Positions 34,065 to 42,703 of a stretch of 64,000 nt of DNA are shown here, in pieces. Below the pieces are notes generated by a model, which saw only the letters and a program-made list of their open reading frames with translations, had not been told where the DNA came from and ran no database searches. The position numbers and the translations under genes were made by a program. Origin of the DNA: Sinorhizobium meliloti. Lineage in GTDB: Bacteria; Pseudomonadota; Alphaproteobacteria; Rhizobiales; Rhizobiaceae. The stretch covers positions 528,230 to 592,229 of the forward strand of contig NZ_CP141214.1 of assembly GCF_035610345.1 (NCBI RefSeq), read 5' to 3'. Position 1 is the first letter of the stretch; every line of letters starts with the position of its first letter.

Positions 34065-35107
34065 AGGTCCCTCACGCGCTGTCGCCGGACGATCCAGATG
34101 AAGAATGGCGCACCGATCAGGGCGGTGACGATGCCGACGTCGATCTCTGCAGGGCGCGCGACGATGCGCCCGACAACGTCCGCCGCGAGCAGGAGGCACG
34201 CGCCTGCCAGCGTCGAAAAAGGCAGCAGCCACCGATAGTCCACGCCAATCAACAGGCGGCAGAGATGCGGCACGACCAGCCCGAGAAAGCCGATCGGCCC
34301 GCATATGGCTGTCGTCGCGCCGCAGAGAAGGATGGCGCCGAAGGAAGCAACGGCCCGCGCGGTTGCGACGCTCTCGCCGAGCCCGGTCGCAAGCTCGTCA
34401 CCGAGTGCAAGAGAGTTGAGTTTTCTGGCCGACAGCAGGCTGATCACGAACCCAACAAGCAGAAACGGCACCAAGGGAAGGATGCGCTCGTAAGTCGCGC
34501 CGCCAACACCACCGATCTGCCAGGAATGAATACCGCCTGCGATATCACCACGCGGCAGCACGACGGCAGTGACCATGGACGCAAATGCGACGGACGTTGC
34601 CGCGCCTGCCAGCGCCAGTTTCAAAGGGGTCGCGCCGCCCCTGCCCAGCGAACCTATGGCATAGACGAAGATCGCGGCGCATCCGGCACCCAGGATGGCC
34701 ACCCAGATATACGCGTACAGCGACGACATCCCGAACCAGGCGACGCCGATGACAACTGCGAGGGATGCCCCCATATTGACGCCGAGAATGCCGGGGTCTG
34801 CAAGCGGATTGCGGGTCACACCCTGCATGACGGCTCCGGCCAGCCCCAGAGCGCCCCCCGCAAGCAGGGCCAGCAACGTCCGCGGAATGCGCAAGGCGAC
34901 CGATGCGCGACCGATATTATCCTGCGCGCCGCCGAGTGCCGCGACGACATCGTCCCACCCGACATAGCGTGTGCCGACCGTAACAGAGGCGACAAGCAAG
35001 ACCACCAGAAGCGCGAAAAGCGCTGCCAGCCAAAGACTTCGCATCCGGCTGGAACGGGACACGGGCGACCAACGCCCGTCCGATGTCTTGATGATCCCGG
35101 CGGTCAT
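34061..35107 (-). CDS. Ferric-siderophore ABC transporter permease (FepD/FecC type)
   Basis: A 348-residue FecCD-family permease. Motifs include RIPRTLLALLAGGALGLAGAVMQGVTRNPLADPG-type sequence at about residues 69-100 and the GPIGFLGLVVPHLCRLLIG segment, the latter typical of FepD/FhuB relatives. The start at 35107 overlaps the binding-protein stop as ATGA. It ends in a basic tail (VRRQRVRDL). Confidence 0.93.
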   Translation of the reverse strand: MTAGIIKTSDGRWSPVSRSSRMRSLWLAALFALLVVLLVASVTVGTRYVGWDDVVAALGGAQDNIGRASVALRIPRTLLALLAGGALGLAGAVMQGVTRNPLADPGILGVNMGASLAVVIGVAWFGMSSLYAYIWVAILGAGCAAIFVYAIGSLGRGGATPLKLALAGAATSVAFASMVTAVVLPRGDIAGGIHSWQIGGVGGATYERILPLVPFLLVGFVISLLSARKLNSLALGDELATGLGESVATARAVASFGAILLCGATTAICGPIGFLGLVVPHLCRLLIGVDYRWLLPFSTLAGACLLLAADVVGRIVARPAEIDVGIVTALIGAPFFIWIVRRQRVRDL

Positions 35108-36099
35108 TTTGACTTCTTGACTGCCTCGCTGAGCAGCTTCACGTAGTCCTTCAGGACCCATCTGATGGACAGTGGCGTGGGATTGGCGGCATTGCCGACC
35201 GCGTTGTTGCCGAGCATGACGATCGATTCCCGTGCAACGGCAGGCATATGCTGCATCAGCGCGTTGGCTTTCAAGGCATCGAAAAGCATCCCGTCGCCGT
35301 AAGTAACGAGAATATCGACATCGTCGAAAGCATCGATCTGCTCGGCGCTGACGGAGCCTGAGAACTTTCCGGCTTGTGAAGCCTGCACCACGCTTTTCGG
35401 CGATCTGAGCCCGAGATCGGCGAAAAACCTGACGCGCGTATCGTTGGTCGTGTAGAAATTGACGACGCTGAGGTCCCATGAGCTGAGATGAGTAATGAAC
35501 ATTGCCGATTTGCCCTTGAGCTCGGGAAATCCTTCAAGCGTCAGGGCAATCTCAGCTTCGATGCCGGCTATCAGCGCTTCCCCTTCCGCAGCCATCCCGA
35601 GCCCCGCACTGTTCATCCGGATCGTCTCGCGCCAGTCGGTGGACCAGGGAGCCTGCGGATAGGCGATGACAGGTGCAATCTCGCTCAACGTGTCGTAGTC
35701 CGCCTGACTGAGGCCCGAATAGGCCGCGAGGATCACGTCCGGTCGCGTGGCGGCGACCGCCTCGAAATCGATGCCATCCCCCTCGTCGAAAAGCACCGGC
35801 TTTTCAGCCTCGAGTTCACCGAGACGCGCGGCGACCCACGGCAGAATGCCGTCATTGTCGTCATCGCCGAAGTTGGCGCGCGCCATTCCAACCGGAACGA
35901 TGCCCAGAGCCAGCGGCACCTCATGGTTCGCCCAGGCGACGGTTGCGACACGCTCCGGCTTCTTTGCGATGATGGTGCTGCCGAAGGCATGCTCGATGGT
36001 GATGGGATACGCAGCACTCTCGGCAGCGAACGCAGTGTCGTGCCTGCCTGTCCAAAGAAGGGCTATGACTGCCAGTACAGCGAAACGGAACAGCCTCAT
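35104..36099 (-). CDS. Iron-siderophore periplasmic binding protein
   Basis: A 331-residue FepB/FhuD-like binding protein. A signal peptide of about 25 residues is visible (MRLFRFAVLAVIALLW, cleavage near AFA-AES). The mature part begins YPITIEHAFGSTIIAKKPERVA, the usual N-terminal motif of this family. ATG 36099 is preferred since GGAG lies 7 bases upstream; GTG 36105 is too close to it. It is the first gene of a five-gene operon whose members all overlap by 4 bases. Confidence 0.92.
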   Translation of the reverse strand: MRLFRFAVLAVIALLWTGRHDTAFAAESAAYPITIEHAFGSTIIAKKPERVATVAWANHEVPLALGIVPVGMARANFGDDDNDGILPWVAARLGELEAEKPVLFDEGDGIDFEAVAATRPDVILAAYSGLSQADYDTLSEIAPVIAYPQAPWSTDWRETIRMNSAGLGMAAEGEALIAGIEAEIALTLEGFPELKGKSAMFITHLSSWDLSVVNFYTTNDTRVRFFADLGLRSPKSVVQASQAGKFSGSVSAEQIDAFDDVDILVTYGDGMLFDALKANALMQHMPAVARESIVMLGNNAVGNAANPTPLSIRWVLKDYVKLLSEAVKKSK

Positions 36100-36404
36100 C
36101 GCCACACTCCATCCAAGGTTTTAAGTTGACCCCCAGTCTCAGCTTAATTAAGCGGCGTCAACGGCAAAGCCGCCGATATCCAGAAAGTGCGCGCAGATTT
36201 CCGGAGGATCGTACAAATCCGGGGAAACATACAATACTGGACAATACTGCTCCAGTTAATAGCGGCTCGTGGGAGAACGGCTTCACGCCGGGGCCGGTTG
36301 AGCGCAGCTTTCCTGTGTAGCGGACGGCCGGACGCGATGCAGTTCGGAGACCTCAAAGGGCGTTGGTATTGGGGCCCGCTTTCAGCATTTACGTCAATTG
36401 GAAC
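36100..36404. promoter_or_regulatory. Divergent promoter region of siderophore uptake genes
   Basis: A 305-base divergent region between the binding-protein operon (minus) and the TonB receptor (plus). It holds a perfect 12-bp palindrome GCTTAATTAAGC (36142-36153) flanked by GTTGAC (36125-36130) and GTCAAC (36157-36162). It also holds a tandem direct repeat ACAATACTG at 36231-36239 and 36241-36249, ten bases apart. The first may bind an iron regulator or overlap a promoter. The second has the same-face spacing expected for AraC-type activators, one of which is encoded at 38569-39468. Confidence 0.55.
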
Positions 36405-38549
36405 ATGAACATGGACATCGATCAGACCGGCCGCTGGCCAACGAGGGTACCGTTTCTTTCACGAAACGCATTTCTGTTGGGCTGCACAGCACTTTTTGCT
36501 TTAACGCCTGTCCTCTCGTTCGCACAGGACGCAGGCACTGAAGGCGACGCAACGGTGCTGGAGACTATTGTGGCGCACGGCACCGGTGGCGGAAGCGTTC
36601 TCAATACGGAGGACGATTCAAAGTCGATCGTCGCCACCGAAACGACCGGCGCCGGCAAGATGCCGACCGATATCCTGGTAGCCCCTGCCTCGGTATCCGT
36701 CATCACCTCCAAAGAAATCGAGGAACGCGCCGCCGACACCATCGAGCAAGTCGTACAATATACGGCGGGGGTCGTGACCGACTTTTATGGTTCGGACGAC
36801 CGTTACGACTACTTCGATATTCGCGGCTTCACTCCGTATACGTATCGCGACGGTTTGGCGATCGGCAGGACCTTTGCAGGGGTCCGGGAAGAGCCCTATG
36901 CCTTCGAGCGCATCGAGGTGTTGAAGGGCGCCAGCTCCTCAAGCTTTGGAGCGGCGGAACCCGGCGGATCGATAAACTATGTCACGAAAACGCCGAAGAG
37001 CGATCGTTTCGGTGAAGTCTATGGCACGGGCGGCTCGTTCTCGCATAAGGAACTCGGCTTTGATTTCGGTGACAACCTTACAGCGGACGACACCCTGTCC
37101 TACCGTTTAACCGGCAAATTTCAGCGCTCGGACGCGGAATACGATTATTCTCAGAATGACGAGAACTTCGTCATGGGCGGCCTGACGTGGCGCCCCACCG
37201 ACGCGACAAATCTGACATTTGTCTTCGATCATCTCGACAGGGACGGAGTTCCCGGGAGCGGTGGCCACCCACTCGGGACCGATTTCGACAGGGATCAGTT
37301 TTTTGGGGAGCCGGACTATTACTTCACAGAGACGAACCGCAATAGCTACAGCGTTCTTTTCGACCACGATTTCGGCAACGGCCTGAGTGTCAGCTCCAAC
37401 GCCCGCTACAGCAAGCTGAACGACGGGTTCGGCAGTGCCTATATCGGCAGCACGCCAACCGATGGCTCGACGGTGGCGGGTCGCTATTTCTTCGGAAATG
37501 AGAAATCGACTGAACAATTCGTCATCGATGCTCACCTGATTTACGAAGCAAGTCTCGACAATGTGGAAAGCCGCACGCTCTTAGGTGCCGACTACAATAA
37601 ATACGAATCGGACAGTGCCAACTTTTACACGCCTGCACCTTCGATCGATTGGGAAAACCCGATCTATTCAGGTGGGCCCGGCGCGATGGCGCCTTATGCC
37701 AGCACGAACAACGACCAGCAGACCAACGCGATTTATCTGCAGCAGGATCTGACGTTTTTCGACAAGATCACCGTGAGTGTCGGCTTGCGCAATGACTGGC
37801 TCGATCTTACCGAGACGAACCTCCTTGCGGGTACCACAAGGGCTGGCAACCACAGTGAATTTACGACGCGAATCGGCGCGAGCTATAAGATAACCGAGGA
37901 ACTGGCGCCCTACATCAGCTACGCCGAGTCGGCCGCGCCGCCTGCCGCAGGTAGCGATCCCACGACGGGAAAGCAGTATGAAGTCGGGATCAAATATCGT
38001 CCGGATGCCTTTCCGGCCTTGTTCACCGCTTCCGTCTACGACCTGACGAAAGGCAACATTACGGTTTTTGACCAGGTCACCTATCTGCCGCAAACCGTCG
38101 AAAGGATCAGACATCGTGGTTTCGAACTCGAAGCCAAGGCGGAGGTAACGAACAATATCAGCGTGATTGCCGCCTACAGCTACATCGATTCAAAGATTGA
38201 AGAACCTGGCGGTGCTAATGATGGCAACCGCCTCATGCGTGTCCCCAAGAATATTGCTTCGGTGTGGGGCACTTACACGCTGGAGGGCGACGGCGCGCGG
38301 GGCGACATGATGTTCGGGCTCGGAGCTCGCTACGCGGACGCCTATTACACGGACATCACCAACAGCTCATCGTCGGAAAGTGCAGTCGTCTTCGATGCAG
38401 CCTTTACTTACAAGGTTCAGGAAACCACCACGTTCCAGCTGAACGTCAACAATTTATTCGACGAAAAACACGTGGCGAGCAAGGACTCCGGGGCGGTCTA
38501 CTACAATCCGGGCCGCAGCATTCTCGCGACGCTACGCCAGACTTGGTAG
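36405..38549 (+). CDS. TonB-dependent ferric-siderophore outer-membrane receptor
   Basis: A 714-residue receptor of the FhuA/FpvA-like class. The signal peptide is about 40 residues with cleavage near SFA-QDA. A TonB-box-like stretch (ATVLETIVA) lies at residues 49-57, followed by a plug domain (VIEEIVQYTAGV-like sequence, YDYFDIRGFTPYTYRDGL, RIEVLKGASS) and a 22-strand barrel with NNLFDEKHVAS near the end. The chain ends in an aromatic residue (RQTW), as outer-membrane proteins do. ATG 36405 or 36411 is likely; a TTG at 36363 is the only longer start. The siderophore is unknown. Confidence 0.93.
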   Translation: MNMDIDQTGRWPTRVPFLSRNAFLLGCTALFALTPVLSFAQDAGTEGDATVLETIVAHGTGGGSVLNTEDDSKSIVATETTGAGKMPTDILVAPASVSVITSKEIEERAADTIEQVVQYTAGVVTDFYGSDDRYDYFDIRGFTPYTYRDGLAIGRTFAGVREEPYAFERIEVLKGASSSSFGAAEPGGSINYVTKTPKSDRFGEVYGTGGSFSHKELGFDFGDNLTADDTLSYRLTGKFQRSDAEYDYSQNDENFVMGGLTWRPTDATNLTFVFDHLDRDGVPGSGGHPLGTDFDRDQFFGEPDYYFTETNRNSYSVLFDHDFGNGLSVSSNARYSKLNDGFGSAYIGSTPTDGSTVAGRYFFGNEKSTEQFVIDAHLIYEASLDNVESRTLLGADYNKYESDSANFYTPAPSIDWENPIYSGGPGAMAPYASTNNDQQTNAIYLQQDLTFFDKITVSVGLRNDWLDLTETNLLAGTTRAGNHSEFTTRIGASYKITEELAPYISYAESAAPPAAGSDPTTGKQYEVGIKYRPDAFPALFTASVYDLTKGNITVFDQVTYLPQTVERIRHRGFELEAKAEVTNNISVIAAYSYIDSKIEEPGGANDGNRLMRVPKNIASVWGTYTLEGDGARGDMMFGLGARYADAYYTDITNSSSSESAVVFDAAFTYKVQETTTFQLNVNNLFDEKHVASKDSGAVYYNPGRSILATLRQTW

Positions 38550-38568
38550 GGACTTGCCGACGGGATCT

Positions 38569-39468
38569 TCACGATTGCCGGAATTGCCGCATCCGCCGCC
38601 AGGCCGCGGGAGTTTCGCCAACGATCTGGCGGAAGACCTTCGTCAGGTGTGCCTGATCGGAGAAGCCGAGCTGCGCGGCGATGCTGGCGACTGGCAGGTC
38701 GCTTTCGCCGAGCAGCTTTTTCGAAAGCTCGACTCGCTTTGCAAGTTGCCATTGCAGCGGTGTTTTACCCATTGTCTGCTTGAAGACGCTTGCAAACCAG
38801 CTTTCGGACAGGCCAACGACGGCGGCCATATCGGCGACGGACATACGATAATCACCAAGCGCTTCGACATGCGAGATGAGCTTGTTCATCTGTGCCTGCG
38901 TCAGCCTGCCGCCGGCCCTTCCCTCCCTCTCGGCAGGAATATCCAGAAGCCCCGCGACGATGCTGCCTATAAGGCTCTCCGCATAGACTGCATGCTTGGT
39001 AGGGCTCTTTATTTCGTCGGCCAGCAGCTTCGCCAACGCATCGATTGCTGCCACGTTTTGAAGCTCGACCGGACGGCGCAACGCCGTCAGCGCTGCGGAG
39101 CTCCCAACCGATGGAGCCAGAAACCGTAACACCCGATCCTTGTGAAGGTGCAGATTGAGGTGGCTGAAGCTATGTGTCTTCAGACTGCCCGTCCACAACG
39201 GCACACCGGCAGGAACATACACGGCACGCGCCATCGGGCGCGAATTCCTCGCCAGATCAGTGTCCTGGTTCGAAATGCGAACGTTCGACGAGACGTCGTT
39301 GAAGAAAAACATGATGCGCGGATCGTCCGCGAGATAATAGCCACTGGCACCGGGTTGACTTTCCGCCTCCCAAAGGACGCTGACCATCCCATCGTATTGG
39401 CGCCATTGGACTGGCGCCGTGACCCGAATGCCTTCGGTTTTCCAAGACATGGAATGCCAGAAGCTCAT
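38569..39468 (-). CDS. AraC-family regulator, probable siderophore-uptake activator
   Basis: A 299-residue regulator. The N-terminal ~170 residues are a ligand-sensing region without obvious motif. The C-terminal ~100 carry two helix-turn-helix motifs (MSVADMAAVVGLSESWFASVFKQTMG and LPVASIAAQLGFSDQAHLTKVFRQIVG) of AraC/XylS type. It converges with the TonB receptor, 19 bases away. S. meliloti RhrA activates rhizobactin genes in the same way, so a role with the tandem repeats upstream of the receptor is likely but unproven. The start at 39468 has a poor ribosome binding site; 39450 is an alternative. Confidence 0.88.
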   Translation of the reverse strand: MSFWHSMSWKTEGIRVTAPVQWRQYDGMVSVLWEAESQPGASGYYLADDPRIMFFFNDVSSNVRISNQDTDLARNSRPMARAVYVPAGVPLWTGSLKTHSFSHLNLHLHKDRVLRFLAPSVGSSAALTALRRPVELQNVAAIDALAKLLADEIKSPTKHAVYAESLIGSIVAGLLDIPAEREGRAGGRLTQAQMNKLISHVEALGDYRMSVADMAAVVGLSESWFASVFKQTMGKTPLQWQLAKRVELSKKLLGESDLPVASIAAQLGFSDQAHLTKVFRQIVGETPAAWRRMRQFRQS

Positions 39469-39643
39469 TTGTAGATCAGTTCTTCCTCTTCAAGGCGCCA
39501 GATGTCGGTGCGAGGACGAAATTGCACTGTCGTTCCGCATCCGCATCGCAGGCGAAGTAAGTGGAGCCGTAATCTCATCTTTTTTGCACACTGGCAAGCT
39601 GGGGCGTTTGCGGGAGGAGCGAAACCAGCGCTAAGCTTTTGGC

Positions 39644-40558
39644 TCAAACCTGCCGAACCACAGAACCTATCACATTGACGAGGATGCGTGCCGCGGTCAG
39701 AGCTGAGGTTCCGTCGATATCTGCGGGTGGGTAAAACTCCACGAGATCAAATCCCGCGATCCGTGCGCGCTTGGTAACGCCGCTGATCAGATCGATTACC
39801 TGAGTATAGGTTAGCCCTCCCGGCGTTCGCGCGGCCACGCCCGGCATGACGCTGGGATCGATGCTGTCGCAGTCGAGGGTGATGACAACACGCGCACCCT
39901 CCGGGATTTGTTGCAGGGCGGCCTCAACACCATGGCTATGCACCTCGCGTGCGGTGACAAAACGGCTGCCATAGCGGCGTGCCGCTTCGATATCGGTCAT
40001 GCGAGCGCTGCCGACGCTGCGTAGCCCTACTTGCACGATACCGGCGACATGCGGCATCTCACTTGCCCGCCGCATTGGGCTCGAATAGCCATAGCGCTCA
40101 CCATCCACCTCGTCGCGCCAATCGATGTGGGCATCGATCTGGAGAACCCAAATCGGCCTGTCATCCGCGAAAGCGGCGAGGAACGGAAAGGTCACGGAAC
40201 AATCCCCGCCCAAGAGGATGGGGACCGCTTGAAGTGCCAGGATCTCACGCGTCTTCGCCTCAATCACAGCCCGGTTGCCGGCATTGTCATGCATGCTGGT
40301 AGGGATGTCGTCGGCGTCGACGCATGAGATTGGCCCGCCGTCAAATAGCGGACCACCGAGGTCGAAATCCCAATGCTCGATCAGCGAGGCATCTTCTTGG
40401 CTGGCGGCGCGTATGGCGTTAGCAGCTAGAGCGTATCCGCTGCTATCCTTGCCAGGGTACGTGCTTCCATGACCGGCGCCGAAGATCACGACGCGTGGCG
40501 TTTGGCCGTCAGAAAGGTGACCGGCGAAGCCGAGAAAGCCATTTGAGACGTGGCGCAT
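39644..40558 (-). CDS. Agmatinase/arginase-family ureohydrolase
   Basis: A 304-residue binuclear manganese hydrolase. Metal-ligand motifs are visible: GGDCSVTF (His of the usual GGDHS replaced by Cys), DAHIDWRDE and TLDCDSIDPSVMPG. Members hydrolyse agmatine, guanidinobutyrate or similar guanidino compounds. The substrate here is uncertain, and the His-to-Cys change in the first motif is shared by some family members I recall. ATG 40558 avoids overlap with the neighbouring gene; ATG 40615 would overlap it by 44 bases. Confidence 0.85.
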   Translation of the reverse strand: MRHVSNGFLGFAGHLSDGQTPRVVIFGAGHGSTYPGKDSSGYALAANAIRAASQEDASLIEHWDFDLGGPLFDGGPISCVDADDIPTSMHDNAGNRAVIEAKTREILALQAVPILLGGDCSVTFPFLAAFADDRPIWVLQIDAHIDWRDEVDGERYGYSSPMRRASEMPHVAGIVQVGLRSVGSARMTDIEAARRYGSRFVTAREVHSHGVEAALQQIPEGARVVITLDCDSIDPSVMPGVAARTPGGLTYTQVIDLISGVTKRARIAGFDLVEFYPPADIDGTSALTAARILVNVIGSVVRQV

Positions 40559-40571
40559 CCCGCCGATCTGG

Positions 40572-41057
40572 CTATGCGGAAGCGGGGCCTGCGGACCGCC
40601 CAAGGACTTCCTCATCGTTCTGCGGCAACCGACCGTTCGGGGTCATCTTGTCCACCGCGTCCGGGATCGATGTCGAAAGGCGCTTCAGCAGCTCATCGTA
40701 GTCCAGGCCCGTCTTCGCGGCTAATTCCTGGAGGGTATCCTTGCCGATCGACGCTTCAACCTGTTCGGCCGAAACGCCCTGAGACGGCTTTTCGGCGCTT
40801 ACCCAGGAGTCTGCGGCCTCCCGGTTTCCACCGTTCTTGAACGCATCGACAAGTTCTCCCAGGCCTTTGCTGAGCGAACCTTCCTCGGAGCCACCGAACA
40901 TCTTGCCGAGTTCGCCGAGAATGCCGCCGCTGTTCTGAGCGCCCCCCTTCGCGTCCTGAAAGATCTGTCCCAGCTTGTCCCGGTTCTGGTAGCCAGCGAC
41001 CGCGAGCAGCCCCAATAGCGCCGCGAGCGACGGCATGGTGTTGCGAGATGAGGCCAT
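40572..41057 (-). CDS. YidB-family (DUF937) protein
   Basis: A 161-residue protein. It has the DUF937/YidB layout: a helical N-terminus (MPSLAALLGLLAVAGYQ), a glycine-rich middle (GGILGELGKMFGG, GLGELVDAFKNGG), then DSWVSAEKPSQGVSAEQVEASIG and the terminal TGLDYDELLKRLSTSIPDAVDKMTP motif. The function is unknown; relatives are found in stress-related clusters. A clear ribosome binding site (AAAGGA) precedes the start. It is 27 bases after the GlsB-type gene stop and probably co-transcribed with it. Confidence 0.88.
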   Translation of the reverse strand: MASSRNTMPSLAALLGLLAVAGYQNRDKLGQIFQDAKGGAQNSGGILGELGKMFGGSEEGSLSKGLGELVDAFKNGGNREAADSWVSAEKPSQGVSAEQVEASIGKDTLQELAAKTGLDYDELLKRLSTSIPDAVDKMTPNGRLPQNDEEVLGRSAGPASA

Positions 41058-41084
41058 GTCAGTTCCTTTCTGCTTGGTGAAACC

Positions 41085-41336
41085 TTAAGCGCGCCGGGCG
41101 ACGGCACCCCATACGAGCAAAACGATCACGGCGCCGACGATAGCTCCGATGAACCCGGCGCCCTGATTGGCGTTGTACCACCCCAATGCTTGCCCCAGAT
41201 ATGAGGCGACGAAAGCCCCTACGATGCCCAGGATTGTCGTCAGGACGAAGCCTTTCGGCTCGTTGTCGCCGGGCACGACGATCTTCGCCACGATACCGGC
41301 GGCAAAGCCAATGATGATGGTCCAGATTATACCCAT
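41085..41336 (-). CDS. GlsB/YeaQ/YmgE-family small membrane protein
   Basis: An 83-residue protein with three hydrophobic segments and the characteristic glycines: [39 protein letters not shown] and [16 protein letters not shown]. This transglycosylase-associated family is often induced by stress. It lies upstream of the YidB gene on the same strand. The start is the only ATG near the conserved N-terminus. Confidence 0.9.
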   Translation of the reverse strand: MGIIWTIIIGFAAGIVAKIVVPGDNEPKGFVLTTILGIVGAFVASYLGQALGWYNANQGAGFIGAIVGAVIVLLVWGAVARRA

Positions 41337-41532
41337 TCCAGAAATCCCTCGTTTAAGTAGCAGGTCTGCTCATTGCATCGGCGGGTTCGGAGGCTCCCGT
41401 CCTTTGGAAACAATTAAAGGGGGCTTCAGGAAAACACACATAGCGCGGCCCGACAAGCAGCAGCCTTGTGTCTTTTGCCGGCTCGTCAGCTATCCTGGGC
41501 CGGTAGGACATCCGGAACGTTCAGGAGGACGC

Positions 41533-41883
41533 ATGGAGAAGCATCGCATCTATTCGGTCAGCCTCGCGAGCGTCTATCCCCACTATATCGCCAAGGCTGA
41601 GAAGAAAGGACGCACGAAGGCAGAGGTCGACCAGATCATCTGCTGGCTTACGGGATATGGCCAACAGGCCCTGGACGATCAGCTGGCGAAGAACACCGAC
41701 TTCCAGAACTTCTTTGCGCAAGCACCTCGGATGAATCCCTCCCGATCGTTGATTACCGGGGTGATCTGCGGCGTCCGAGTGGAAGAAATCCAGGATACGA
41801 CCATGCGGGAAATCCGCTACCTGGACAAACTGATCGATGAACTGGCGAAGGGGAAGGCGATGGAGAAAATCCTGCGGAAATAG
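41533..41883 (+). CDS. DUF2200-family protein
   Basis: A 116-residue soluble protein starting [20 protein letters not shown], with AGGAGG just upstream, so the start is secure. [18 protein letters not shown] and the C-terminal [25 protein letters not shown] match the DUF2200 family as I recall it (function unknown). It faces away from the GlsB-type gene and ends before a hairpin at 41943. Confidence 0.85.
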   Translation: MEKHRIYSVSLASVYPHYIAKAEKKGRTKAEVDQIICWLTGYGQQALDDQLAKNTDFQNFFAQAPRMNPSRSLITGVICGVRVEEIQDTTMREIRYLDKLIDELAKGKAMEKILRK

Positions 41884-41942
41884 TCAGCCCGGTTTCAAGA
41901 TTGTGCAGCAAAAGCGCACTCGCGACCGGCTTTCGCCGCAAA

Positions 41943-41969
41943 TGCCCTCGGGCCGACCACCCGAGGGCA
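41943..41969. terminator. Bidirectional hairpin between convergent genes
   Basis: A perfect 10-bp stem (TGCCCTCGGG and CCCGAGGGCA) with a 7-base loop lies between the DUF2200 stop and the end of the DJ-1 gene. It is well placed to terminate both, although T-runs are weak. Confidence 0.7.
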
Positions 41970-41997
41970 CGCAGTTGTCGATCTCACCCTCAATCCA

Positions 41998-42585
41998 TTA
42001 GGTGTGGGTGATCTTCGTGCCGAGCACGTTCAGGCACTCGCGCATGAAAGCGGCGAGGCCCGTCCACCCCTTCGCCGAGACCATGTTGCCGTCGACATAG
42101 GCCCCGGTGGGCTCCACGTCGATGTAGATGCCACCGACAGCCGTCACCTCCGGCTCGCAGGCGCCAAGGCCGGCGACCTTCCGGCCCTTCAGCACGCCAG
42201 GCACAGCCATGAGGATCTGCACCCCATGGCAGATCGTGAAGATCGGCTTGCCCGTGTCGTGGAAGTGCCGCACCATGTCCTGAACGCGCTTGTCGGTGCG
42301 GATATATTCGGGGCCGCGTCCGCCGGCTGCATACACAGCGTCATATTCCTCGACCCGCACTTCGGAAAACGTCTTGTTGATGTCGGCGTAGTGGCCGAGC
42401 TTTTCCGTGTAGGTCTGGTCGCCCTCGAAGTCATGCAACGAGGTCTTGATACGGTCGCCCGCCTTTTTGTCCGGACAGACGACGTGCACCGTGTGGCCGA
42501 CGGCCTCCATGCCCTTTTGAAAAACGTAGATTTCATACTCTTCGGTGAATTCGCCGGTCAGCATGAGGATCTTCTTGCCGCTCAT
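41998..42585 (-). CDS. DJ-1/PfpI-family protein
   Basis: A 195-residue glutamine-amidotransferase-like protein. The nucleophile elbow is at C119-H120 (FTICHGVQI), with the acidic residue in the early motif TGEFTEEYE. The rest fits the PfpI/YhbO-like group linked to protein deglycation or proteolysis, although the function of such proteins is debated. AGGAG lies 7 bases before the start. It is separated from the ABC operon upstream by a strong hairpin, so it probably has its own promoter. Confidence 0.88.
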   Translation of the reverse strand: MSGKKILMLTGEFTEEYEIYVFQKGMEAVGHTVHVVCPDKKAGDRIKTSLHDFEGDQTYTEKLGHYADINKTFSEVRVEEYDAVYAAGGRGPEYIRTDKRVQDMVRHFHDTGKPIFTICHGVQILMAVPGVLKGRKVAGLGACEPEVTAVGGIYIDVEPTGAYVDGNMVSAKGWTGLAAFMRECLNVLGTKITHT

Positions 42586-42677
42586 GTCATATCTCCTGTT
42601 GTTTTGGATAGGTCGAGACACGGGATGCGGGTGGTAAACCGCACACATTTTTCTCACCCGCTCTCGTGTTTGATCGA

Positions 42678-42699
42678 TGCCCGGCCAGCAGGCCGGGCA
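42678..42699 (-). terminator. Terminator hairpin after the sugar-type ABC operon
   Basis: A perfect 9-bp stem (TGCCCGGCC and GGCCGGGCA) with a 4-base loop starts 4 bases after the stop of the binding-protein gene on the minus strand. Confidence 0.75.
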
Positions 42700-42703
42700 A
42701 CAC

